Positions 6,547-16,300 of a DNA stretch of 64,000 nt are shown here, one piece after another. The position numbers and the translations under genes were made by a program. The stretch covers positions 124,001 to 188,000 of the IMG/VR virus record IMGVR_UViG_3300010334_000023. One strand, given 5' to 3'. Under the pieces are notes generated by a model, which was given only the letters and a program-made list of their open reading frames with translations, made no database searches and was not told where the DNA came from. How positions within the stretch are numbered: the stretch's first letter is position 1; each line of letters opens with the position of its first letter. The stretch comes from a virus.

Positions 6547-9480
6547 ATGGTATTATATCAGAGGACAACAGTAAGCCCAGATGCATATGATCTACAGGCT
6601 GACGGTCGCAGCATTCAGCTAGATGGTATCTATGTTGGATTTGTCAAAGCCGTAGACGACCAGCAGCGCATGGGTCGAGTGCAGGTATGGATCCCTGAGA
6701 TCAGCGGCGATCCTTTGGATACCAGCCAATGGTTTACCTGCAGCTATGCTAGTCCATTTGCTGGCGCTACTAATATCGTCAATGTAACTCCTGGTCCTAG
6801 CTGGCGCAATACCCAGCGTAGCTATGGTTTCTGGTTCGTGCCGCCAGACCTAGAGAACGAAGTGCTGTGCTGCTTTATCAACGGTGACCCTGGACGAGGC
6901 ATTTGGTTTGCCTGCCTCTATCAGCAGAACATGAACCACATGGTACCAGGTATACCTGGTGACAGCGCCAGTGACGGTTTACCTGTGGCTGAATACAACA
7001 AGCTCAAAGCCAACGTGGCAGTCAACACTGCTACTGCGCCTATCTATGCACCATTGGCTGACCAGCTCAAAGTACAGGGTCTTGACAGAGATGCTGCTCG
7101 TGGAGTTAGTGGTAGTGGCGCTAGGCGTGACGAACCAATCAACAGCGTGTTTGGCATACTGACTCCGGGTGGCAGCCAGTTCGTGATGGATGATAATCTC
7201 GATCAGCGCTTCATTAGGCTGCGAACTCAGCAGGGTGCTCAGATACTGATCAATGATACCGAAGGCTTCATCTACATGATCAGCCGCGATGGCAACAGCT
7301 GGATGGAGCTAGGTGTCAACGGAGCCATCAACATCTATGGTCAGCAGGACATCAGCATTCGTTCTCAGGGTACGCTCAATCTGCGAGCCGATCTGGACGT
7401 TAACATAGAAGCAGGGCGCAGCATATTCGTCAAAGCCAGGGGCGAAGTCAGCAGTGTGGTCATCAACGGCGTAGGCCCTGTGAATCCAGACAGCGGCAAG
7501 GTAATCACAGCTACCACTAGTTCAAATGCTCAGGTACCTGCCATACGAGTCCAGGACACACAGGCACAGATAGTTGCCCCTACCAGTGGCATCACAGGCG
7601 AATTCGTGCCAGGCATGGACATCACTGGCATTCCGTGGGCCAACCCAACCACTGATGCGGCACCGCCCATACCAACTCCCACAGGCAACGTGGCAGGCAG
7701 TGGCGCTCCTGTTGTCATAGTAGGTGATCTAGTAGCTGGTGCGATTGGACCAGGAATCGCTTCCAACTATCCTGGTGCTTTAACCAACAGCAGCAACACA
7801 GCTACCACCGGAAACGTGTTAAACACAGTGGTCAGCACATCGTCGGTGCAGAATCCAAACTACGCAGTGGTTAGCGTGGGAGGTTATGACTACAACGACG
7901 GACAGAACAATCCTGGTCAGACCACCGAGAACCTACGTGCCATACGCGAGAATATCAATGCTCTTCACTACATCTGGGTGCTGCCTGATGATCCAAATGC
8001 ACATGCTACAGTATATGGTTTCGCGGTAGGTGCCGGAGATCAGACCCAGGTGATACCCCATGACAGCAGTGGTGCGATAGATACCAATGCGTTGGTCACC
8101 AATATTCTCAACAACATAGGACAGATAGTCACACCAACTCCGCCACCAAACCAAACCAGCACTCAGACCACGCAGCCTCCAAAACAACCAAAGGTCACGC
8201 TGGGCGATGTCAGCAAGAACGAGGATGGTAGCTTGACCTACCTCAACGTGACGTTCTCTCCTGGCAATCAAAGCACGCTGAGCAACGCGGCCGTGATAAC
8301 AGGCACGCTGCAGAACGAAACGACCAACGAGAGCGTGCAGACCACCAACAACAACAGCACGCAAGCTGGCATGATAATGATCAATGCTCACCGTGACATG
8401 CATCTCACTAGCGACAATGACATGTATCTGCAGAGCGCAGGACAGTTTGCTCGCACCAGCCAGAAGAACATGTTTGACTATGCTTATGGCAGCTATGATC
8501 TAGCAGTTGGTGGCTATCTCACCATGCAGAGCAACGGTTTGCTGAGCATAGGCTCCACGAACAACATGGTCCTTGGTGCCAACCGCATAGATCTCAATGG
8601 GCCCGCTCCAGCAGCAGCCAAGACAGCCCCAGCTGCGCTGCAGCCCATAGACACTCAGATCAGGGATGCGTTTACCTTAGCGCCTGCTGATATAACCAAC
8701 AAGCTGATCAATACCATAGTAAGCCAGCTGCCAACGCACGAACCATTCCAGGGCCACGCAGCTACTGCCCAGGGTTACAATGGACATGTGGAGACTGGCA
8801 GCAGCACAGATCCGTTCACTGGTGATCCGTTAGCACCTGGTCAAGTTCTCAGCACCCAGTCTAAACCATTGGATCTCAAGGGTCAGCCCAATCCAACCAG
8901 CCCACCCGGCAACTACCAAGGCAAGGGTTACAGCAGCAACGGCGAACCTCAGTACAGCTTCAACGGTCCGGCCACAGACCAATCTGCTCCGGGCAGCCTG
9001 CGCATAAGCCAAGCAGGTGCTGAGTTCATAGCCAAGTTTGAAGGCAAGAGATCACAGGTTTATAAGGACAGCGCAGGCTTGCCTACCATCGGCATAGGGC
9101 ATCTGCTGCTACCAGACGAGAAGGCTGGAAACTACGTGACCATCAACGGCCAGAAGAGGATGCTCAACAGCCCATTGAGCGACGCTGAGATATTCGCTCT
9201 GTTCAAGCAGGATCTTGCGCCAAGAGAGCAGAAAGTGGCCAAGAGCGTGACAGCCAAGCTGAGCCAGACGCAGTTTGACATGTTGGTCAGCTTTACCTAC
9301 AACATCGGCAACTGCAACAGCATTGCTGCTATACTGAACTCTGGCAGCTATGACGTCACTCAGAAATGGATGAGCTATTGCCACGCTGGCGGTAGGGTCA
9401 TAACCGGACTGCAGAACAGGCGCAGGGCTGAAGTTACCAATTTCTGCGGCGGCAACCCTATCAACAGTGGCGGAGCCTAA
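6547..9480 (+). CDS. 5: Baseplate hub/needle protein gp5 with C-terminal lysozyme and an SGNH-like insertion
   Basis: A 977-residue tail-spike/hub protein. Residues 27-140 look like the gp5 OB-fold (GIYVGFVKAVDDQQRMGRVQ). Residues 205-310 and about 600-690 carry alternating polar/hydrophobic repeats (LNLRADLDVNIEAGRSIFVK; INAHRDMHLTSDNDMYLQSA) of the triple-stranded beta-helix needle. Residues about 385-530 resemble an SGNH hydrolase, but the catalytic GDS reads GDL. Residues about 819-977 form a GH24 lysozyme: Glu832, Asp841 and Thr847 keep the exact 9- and 6-residue spacing of T4 lysozyme E11/D20/T26. In T4 gp5 the lysozyme lies between the OB domain and the needle; here it is at the C-terminus. 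It should cut peptidoglycan during DNA injection. SD AGGGGA precedes the ATG. Confidence 0.88.
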   Translation: MVLYQRTTVSPDAYDLQADGRSIQLDGIYVGFVKAVDDQQRMGRVQVWIPEISGDPLDTSQWFTCSYASPFAGATNIVNVTPGPSWRNTQRSYGFWFVPPDLENEVLCCFINGDPGRGIWFACLYQQNMNHMVPGIPGDSASDGLPVAEYNKLKANVAVNTATAPIYAPLADQLKVQGLDRDAARGVSGSGARRDEPINSVFGILTPGGSQFVMDDNLDQRFIRLRTQQGAQILINDTEGFIYMISRDGNSWMELGVNGAINIYGQQDISIRSQGTLNLRADLDVNIEAGRSIFVKARGEVSSVVINGVGPVNPDSGKVITATTSSNAQVPAIRVQDTQAQIVAPTSGITGEFVPGMDITGIPWANPTTDAAPPIPTPTGNVAGSGAPVVIVGDLVAGAIGPGIASNYPGALTNSSNTATTGNVLNTVVSTSSVQNPNYAVVSVGGYDYNDGQNNPGQTTENLRAIRENINALHYIWVLPDDPNAHATVYGFAVGAGDQTQVIPHDSSGAIDTNALVTNILNNIGQIVTPTPPPNQTSTQTTQPPKQPKVTLGDVSKNEDGSLTYLNVTFSPGNQSTLSNAAVITGTLQNETTNESVQTTNNNSTQAGMIMINAHRDMHLTSDNDMYLQSAGQFARTSQKNMFDYAYGSYDLAVGGYLTMQSNGLLSIGSTNNMVLGANRIDLNGPAPAAAKTAPAALQPIDTQIRDAFTLAPADITNKLINTIVSQLPTHEPFQGHAATAQGYNGHVETGSSTDPFTGDPLAPGQVLSTQSKPLDLKGQPNPTSPPGNYQGKGYSSNGEPQYSFNGPATDQSAPGSLRISQAGAEFIAKFEGKRSQVYKDSAGLPTIGIGHLLLPDEKAGNYVTINGQKRMLNSPLSDAEIFALFKQDLAPREQKVAKSVTAKLSQTQFDMLVSFTYNIGNCNSIAAILNSGSYDVTQKWMSYCHAGGRVITGLQNRRRAEVTNFCGGNPINSGGA

Positions 9481-9515
9481 CAGCTCACACCTCAGATCTT
9501 GGTGGTAAAAAGCTG

Positions 9516-9523
9516 GCTAAATA
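9516..9523 (+). promoter_or_regulatory. Late-promoter-like motif (GCTAAATA) before gp25
   Basis: GCTAAATA ends 29 nt before the gp25 ATG at 9553. The same octamer recurs at 25218 at 27 nt from the next start, so it looks like a second version of the late element. Confidence 0.55.
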
Positions 9524-9552
9524 TCCACATAGACAGAGGTAAAGCTGCCATC

Positions 9553-9951
9553 ATGGCCATAATCGCGCCCAACAGATTGTTCTACGGATTCAGCACGCTG
9601 GATACCACAGCCAAGAACCAAAACTTCGCCGATGTTCCTCTGATCAAGAGAGATCTCTACAACCATTTTAACACCTTGGTTGGTGAGCGCGTGATGATGC
9701 CCAAGTATGGCTGCAGCATCTGGAACCTTTTATTCGAACCATTTGAGGAATCAGTGGTACAACGTATAGTGGCCGAAGCCACGAGGATCGTGGAGACTGA
9801 CAGCAGAGTGCAGCTGCAGAGCATCATAGTCAAACCGTTTAACAACGGAGTGATCGTGCAGATGCAGCTATTCTATCTTCCCTATGGCGTCTCGGACTAT
9901 TTCAACGTGACGTTTGACCAGAATGCAGTAAACCTGGATACAGTGAAATGA
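9553..9951 (+). CDS. 25: Baseplate wedge protein gp25
   Basis: A 132-residue protein, the same length as T4 gp25, a wedge subunit with the lysozyme-like fold shared with type VI secretion TssE. Typical features are RDLYNHFNTLVGERVMMPKY with the GER/GC turn, then IWNLLFEPFEE near residue 60 and a C-terminal YGVSDYFNVTF. The start at 9553 was chosen because it follows the GCTAAATA late motif by a normal leader length and carries AGAGG upstream; an in-frame GTG at 9499 lies upstream of that promoter and is unlikely. gp6 follows after 12 nt, as in other T4-like phages. Confidence 0.9.
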   Translation: MAIIAPNRLFYGFSTLDTTAKNQNFADVPLIKRDLYNHFNTLVGERVMMPKYGCSIWNLLFEPFEESVVQRIVAEATRIVETDSRVQLQSIIVKPFNNGVIVQMQLFYLPYGVSDYFNVTFDQNAVNLDTVK

Positions 9952-9963
9952 TGAGAGGACCAT

Positions 9964-12900
9964 ATGGCAGTTAGTCAACAACAACGTCAGAAGCAGCTGT
10001 TTGCTGCCGAAGACTGGCAGGTCATCTATCAGGCCTTTACGCAGGTAAACTTCAACGCCTATGATTTTCCAACCATACGCAATGCCATGGTGGAATACAT
10101 TCGCCTCAACTATCCAGAGGATTTCAACGATTGGACTGAAAGCAGCGAGTTTGTTGCCATCATTGACCTGCTGGCCTATCTGGGGCAGAGCTTAGCGTTC
10201 AGGATGGATCTCAACACTCGCGAGAACTTCTTGGACACGGCACAGCGCAGGAGCAGCATATTCCGCCTTGCACGCCAACTTAACTATCAGCCGCAGCGCA
10301 GCATACCCAGTGCTGGACTGCTCAAGATCAACCAGATAGTCAGCAACCAAGACATCTACGATGCCAATGGTATTGATCTCAAGAACACGCCTATTAACTG
10401 GAATGATCCAAATAACCCAGATTGGCAGGAACAGTTCATACTGGTGTTGAACGCTGCGCTCAATAGCACCAACTACTTTGGTAATCCTGCTAAGAGCGGC
10501 ACAGTTGGTACCATACCCACTGAGCTATATGCGCTCAACAACACTGCTATACCCACCAGCGTGATAGGATTCACGTCTGTGGTTGGGGGCAATAGCATGA
10601 ACTTTGAGCTAGCCAATCCAGACTTTAATGCAGCCAGCGGGGGTAATGCCACAGTGCTAGGTACCACTGGCTATTTCTTTGAACGTGATCCTAATCCAGT
10701 AAACAGCTGGTACATCATCTATCAGAACGATGGCAACGGCTATGACAGCAACAACACAGGTTTCTTCTTGTTCTTCAAGCAGGGAACCATGGGCTATTCT
10801 GATTATCTACTAGAGCTTCCCATTGCTAACAGGGTCATAGATGTCAACATTGACGGGGTCAACCAAACAGACGTCTGGGTACAGAACATCAATACCGCAG
10901 GCCTAGTTACCACTCAATGGACAGCTGTTCCTAACGTCAACGGTTTCAACGTTATCTATAACAGCTTAGACAGCAACATACGCAATATCTACAGCGTTAT
11001 CACGCGCGACAACAATGGTGCTGATCAGATCAGCCTGCGATTCGCAGATGGCAACTTTGGTAATGTGCCAGTTGGACTATTGCGAGTTTGGTACCGGGTA
11101 AGCAACGGTCTCCAGTATCAGATCCGTCCCACAGACATGACCAACCTAAAGTTCAACTTTAGCTACAACGACAACCTTTTCAACACCTACAGCGTGGCAT
11201 TCAACACCAACCTGCAGTACACGGTAGCTAACAGCCAGACTACCCAGAGCAACCAGCAGATACAGCTGGCTGCTGAGCAGGTGTATTACACGCAAGATCG
11301 CATGGTCAACGGCGAGGACTACAATCTGTTCCCGCTACAGAGCAGCCAGGCGCTCAAGGTCAAGGCCATCAACAGGGTATACAGTGGACAGAGCCGTTAC
11401 TTAGACATAAATGATCCAACAGGTACCTACCAGAACATCAATGTGTTTGCCACGGATGGGATACTCTACGAAGAGACCGAGCTGAATCAGCAGGAAGTGA
11501 CCATAACCGTTGGCACACCTAACCAAGTCTATGTGGTGGATAACATACAGCCTATGATAAATGGCAGCACGTTGTTCGAAGGCGACTCCATAGAGCTGCA
11601 GAACTTCTACTATGACAAGTTTGCCCGCTACACTGCGCCTGGTTTGTATTGGAATCTAACCACTGCCAACATTGGAAACAGCACCGGATCATTCCAGATA
11701 GGTGGTCAGGCACAGCGCCTAGGCCAAGATGCAGCCGCAGGCAGCGGTGAGCAATACATAGCATCTGGTAGTTTGGTCAAGTTGGTCAATGGTTCAAATG
11801 TTGGATCTTGGACCAGCGTTGTCAGTGTGATAGGTGATGGAACTGGGCTTAACAACTCTGGCGTGTTAGCTAACGGTCTTGGTGCGGTGACCTTGAGCAG
11901 CGTGCCAGATCAGTATAGCACTGTAACCAGCATCTGCGCCCCATGGACTACCACGTTTACTTCAGCTGAGATATCAGCTATCACGGCAGCCATGAACGCT
12001 ACACAGACCTTTGGCATAGGTTACAATCAACAGACAGAAACTTGGTATGTGATAGATAACGACAATTTGGCCACAGGAACTGCCTTTAGCCAGACATACT
12101 CGCAGGATCAAACTGGTACCAATCGAGACAGCAGCTGGCTGATCAGGGTGCTCTATAATACCAACAGCTGGATAATACAGACCAGAGCGCAGCGATACGT
12201 GTTTGAAAGCGTAGATGAAGTGAGGTTCTTCTTCAGCAACAGCGGTAAGACCATTGACAGTGCCACGGGCCAGATTCTCTATGACAGCGTGACCGTGCTG
12301 GGTGTGAATCCAGCACCGCTGCCTCCGTCACCTCCGCCTCCTCTGGGCATAGACTATCGTTGGCAGATATATGGACAAGAGATCTATCCAGACGGGTATG
12401 CGGATCCTGCTAGCGTGCGAGTGACGTTTTGGAGCACTCAGGATCAGCCATTGCCAAACGATCCAGATCAGTTCGTGGCCATAGTAAAACCAACTGAAAC
12501 TCCTCCGCAGAAATTCGTGTTCTGGGTGCGTTATACCAGCGCTGAAGGCTATCAATACTATCAACCGATTGACATACCGCAGACACGCATCTATAGCGTG
12601 CCCAGTGCTGTTCCTGTGCCTCCTGCTGGTAATTGGCACGAAGGTGAGCTTGCTTATATCATAAGCACCAGTGCCTTCCTGCAGTATGTGAACGGTGTTC
12701 TTATCACAGTGACTGGAGACTACAAGGTACGCCTAGGCCGTAACAACATCAGCTATCTGTGGAAGCACTATGCTACCTATCAGCAGCGCATCAATCCCGC
12801 TATAATGAACATCATTGACATATTCATACTCACTACCACATATAACCAAGACCTGCGTAACTGGATAGCCACTGGCGGCAACTCGTACACTAAGCCACAG

Positions 12901-13368
12901 CCGCCTAGTGTTGAAACTCTCAACAGCACATTTGCTTACTTTGAACAGTTCAAGATGATGACTGATCAGATAGTTTGGCATCCTGTGACCTACAAGCTGC
13001 TATTTGGCGCACAGGCTCAGCCAGAATATCAGGTGCTGTTCAAGGTAGTCAAGGTGCCAGGGACCAGCTATAGCGACAACGAAGTAAAGAGCTTGGTCAA
13101 GAGCCAGATAGACACGTATTTCAGCCTCAGCAACTGGGATTTTGGTCAGAGCTTCTTCTTCACCGAGATGGCCACCTTCATACAGATGAATCTGGCTACC
13201 ATCGTGGCAACCATAGTAATGGTACCAACTAGCGGCTCTGCGAGATTTGGTGACTTGTTTGAGATAATTGCTGATCCTGATGAGATCTTCATCAGCTGTG
13301 CTACAGTTCAGAACATCGTTATAGTTGGTAGCCTCACAGAGGCACAGCTGGGGATAACCAATGGTTGA
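9964..13368 (+). CDS. 6: Baseplate wedge protein gp6
   Basis: A 1,134-residue wedge protein that forms the inner ring of the baseplate and connects gp25 and gp53. The N-terminal 120 residues are the conserved gp6 (gpJ-like) part: FPTIRNAMVEYIRLNYPEDF, ESSEFVAIIDLLAYLGQSLA and RENFLDTAQRRSSI. The C-terminal region about 970-1120 has VTYKLLFGAQAQPEYQVLFK and SLSNWDFGQSFFFTEM, the gp6 C-terminal domain used for dimer contacts. T4 gp6 is 660 aa; the extra length here is a central beta-rich insertion (about 330-900). SD GAGAGGA precedes the ATG. Confidence 0.9.
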   Translation: MAVSQQQRQKQLFAAEDWQVIYQAFTQVNFNAYDFPTIRNAMVEYIRLNYPEDFNDWTESSEFVAIIDLLAYLGQSLAFRMDLNTRENFLDTAQRRSSIFRLARQLNYQPQRSIPSAGLLKINQIVSNQDIYDANGIDLKNTPINWNDPNNPDWQEQFILVLNAALNSTNYFGNPAKSGTVGTIPTELYALNNTAIPTSVIGFTSVVGGNSMNFELANPDFNAASGGNATVLGTTGYFFERDPNPVNSWYIIYQNDGNGYDSNNTGFFLFFKQGTMGYSDYLLELPIANRVIDVNIDGVNQTDVWVQNINTAGLVTTQWTAVPNVNGFNVIYNSLDSNIRNIYSVITRDNNGADQISLRFADGNFGNVPVGLLRVWYRVSNGLQYQIRPTDMTNLKFNFSYNDNLFNTYSVAFNTNLQYTVANSQTTQSNQQIQLAAEQVYYTQDRMVNGEDYNLFPLQSSQALKVKAINRVYSGQSRYLDINDPTGTYQNINVFATDGILYEETELNQQEVTITVGTPNQVYVVDNIQPMINGSTLFEGDSIELQNFYYDKFARYTAPGLYWNLTTANIGNSTGSFQIGGQAQRLGQDAAAGSGEQYIASGSLVKLVNGSNVGSWTSVVSVIGDGTGLNNSGVLANGLGAVTLSSVPDQYSTVTSICAPWTTTFTSAEISAITAAMNATQTFGIGYNQQTETWYVIDNDNLATGTAFSQTYSQDQTGTNRDSSWLIRVLYNTNSWIIQTRAQRYVFESVDEVRFFFSNSGKTIDSATGQILYDSVTVLGVNPAPLPPSPPPPLGIDYRWQIYGQEIYPDGYADPASVRVTFWSTQDQPLPNDPDQFVAIVKPTETPPQKFVFWVRYTSAEGYQYYQPIDIPQTRIYSVPSAVPVPPAGNWHEGELAYIISTSAFLQYVNGVLITVTGDYKVRLGRNNISYLWKHYATYQQRINPAIMNIIDIFILTTTYNQDLRNWIATGGNSYTKPQPPSVETLNSTFAYFEQFKMMTDQIVWHPVTYKLLFGAQAQPEYQVLFKVVKVPGTSYSDNEVKSLVKSQIDTYFSLSNWDFGQSFFFTEMATFIQMNLATIVATIVMVPTSGSARFGDLFEIIADPDEIFISCATVQNIVIVGSLTEAQLGITNG

Positions 13369-16300
13369 GAAACGTCGTGTAATATCGCTGCTGCCAGCTG
13401 TAAACCAGACTGACACGCTGACCAAGTTTTTCTCAGCTACGGTTGATCATCTGTTTCAGCCAGAAAGCGTGGAATTCCTCAGCGGCTACATAGGCAGCAA
13501 GCCTCCATATTACAATGCGAAAACTGATTTCTATGTGGGTGAACCTACCAAGAGCAGGCAGGATTATCAGCTACCTGTATCAGCTATCAGCGCCAACACC
13601 TATAGCGGCAAGGTCACTAACATCATGTTCTATCATGATTTCGTGAATAGCCTGCTGTTTCAAGGAGCTGTGACAGCTAACCAGACCAGATTGTTTGAGC
13701 AGGTATACTACAGTTGGTCGCCACCAATTGATCCTGACAAGCTGATCAATTTCACCAAATATTACTGGGTACCAGTTGGCCCTGCTCCGATCTTGTTGCT
13801 CAATCCAACAAACCTAAGACAGGATGCTGTGGGCAAACCTCACTACACCTATCAGGGTGCTTACCAACTTACGGGAACTAGCGAGATCAAGGTTGGTAGT
13901 TTGGTATTCTCGACTGGTTTGGTAGTCACTCCCACTTCAGACGCCACAGGAAGCATCAATGGCACCGCATACATAATCAACAATGTTGGTCGCAGTATAC
14001 AGCTTCTAACCCTTGATGGATTTGTTGACCCAAACTGGGACACGCGAGGCTGGGATACTCAGGGCTGGGACGGTGATGCTAGCATCTATGTCAAGGACTA
14101 CACCACCATTGGTCGTGGGCCAAATCCCAGCAACCAATGGAGCATCAATAATCGCTGGTTCCATGAAGACGTGTTGTTGGTCAGCGGTACCGGAACATTC
14201 CCACCCTATCAGACCAGAGCTGCGCGACCAATCATCGAATTTGATTACGATCTACAGCTTTACAACAGCGGCAACAGAGGGCGTCCAAGCGTAACGCTGA
14301 TTGCCAGTGACATCGCAGACGTGATGGGAACCATAGTTGGTCAGACCAGCTATACCATAAACGGTCTGGAACTCAGAGACGGATACACATTGCTGGTAAC
14401 CGGTGATGCTGATCCATTGGTGAATAACAGAGTATACCAAGTTGGTGGTTTATCTACGTTGGGCGTGATAACGCTCACGCAGGTTGGCGGAGCACCGGCT
14501 TATGGTGATGCTATATTGGTGAGATATGGAACTGTTGCTGCCACACAGACCATAAGCTACACTGCCCCTGTTCAATATTGGTACGATGGCACCGCATGGA
14601 AGAGGGCACAGCAGCGTGTGCCTTCTGTTGCTCCTTTGTTCAATCTCTATGATCAGTATGGCAATGCTCTAGATGATCCTAGCGTCTATTCCAGCAGCAC
14701 CTTTGCCGGTAACAGCATATTCACTTATGCCTTGGACCAGTATGCTGTGATTGATACAGAGCTAGGAATTCAGATCAAGCTAGATCAATTTGGTGATTAT
14801 GTTTTCAACAACACATTGGTCACTGACACTTACACATATGTCAGCGATGGCAGCGTGGTAGCTATACCTGGTTTCGCCTACTATCGCAACAATGCTAGTG
14901 TTGCCCAATACAACAATGCTTGGTACAGATCTCCAGTGCCTAGCAGGCAGTATATAGTCAATGATTTCACGGTTAATCTACCCACGGCTCAGTTCACCAT
15001 AGACCAGGTTCCAGATCCGCATCCTGGTCCTCTGCCTAGCATTTATGTCTATCTGATCTACGGTGGTAGCAGCCACCTGTTGGTCAACGATGTAGATTAC
15101 ACAGTATCAGCCAACGTGGTTACCCTCACGGTGCCTGCGCTATCAGGACAGCGAGTGCTGGTACGAAGCTGGAATGGCACAGCCGCTCCAATAAACACTG
15201 TTGGTTACTATGAGCTACCTCTGAATCTCACAGCTAACCCTGACAATGAACAGGTAGGCAACGTAGGCTATAGTCAATTTCTGCAGCAGTTTAGCAGCAT
15301 CATAGGTAACCAGCCAGGTTTAATTGGAAATGCACTTGGCAACAACAATTGGCGCGATACCAGCAAGATCCGAGGACTTGGACTGAGCATACTGCAGCAC
15401 AAAGCTCCTATGATCAAACCAATGATACTGAGCAGTGGTAATATCACTGTTGGTATCAATACCGTGATGAACCACACCGAGCCAATGCAGGCCATGCAGT
15501 ACGCTCAGAACCAATATGTGAGATTCTACAATCGCTTCATTCAGAGCCTGTATACGCTGAGCGCCAATGGCTTCACTGCCAATCAACAGCCGAGCGAATG
15601 GGTTAGCGCTGCGCTGAGACAGATCAATCTAGGCAAGACACCTGCTAGCCCATGGGCTAACAGTGGACCAGATGGTCCAAAGGCAGGTTACACCTATCTA
15701 CGCAGCACAGCTCCTACCTGGGTGCCACCAACTGGTACTAGATTAGGAATCACCAAGGCCTATATTCCTACTGTGTACATACAGGGCCTAGACCTATGGA
15801 TACAGTGCCACGATGGTGCACGATTTGTGATGGCCAAGGACGGCCTGCCCCTGGGCAGCATCAGCTATGGTTTAACCAGCACCAGCGACCCACTGCTTCT
15901 CACTGATCCTGTAGCAGGCGCTTGGCTACAGTTTGAGCTTGACCTATTCAACAACATGCCTGATGCCTACAGCGATTCGCAGGCTATCATGGCTTTTGAT
16001 ATCACAGCCTATACACCAGGTAGATGGCGACAGGGCAACTACACCCGCAGCGAATTCCTGCAGGTCACTTATCCTATATTTGATCGCTGGGTGATAACCT
16101 ATCAGGCAGATTATCGAGCTAACACCACTTATGACGTCAACGATCCATTCACTTGGAACTACAGCAATCTGCGCGACAGCGACGGCGGGTTAGTCCCAGG
16201 CTACTGGCAGGGCATCTATCGTTGGTACTATGACACCGATCGGCCTCATCTAGCACCCTGGGAAATGCTGGGATTCAGCCAGCAACCACCTTGGTGGACA

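Noticed and set aside
9499-9552. An N-terminal extension of gp25 starting at 9499
   Set aside because: It would start upstream of the GCTAAATA motif, lacks a ribosome site, and T4 gp25 length (132 aa) matches the ATG at 9553.
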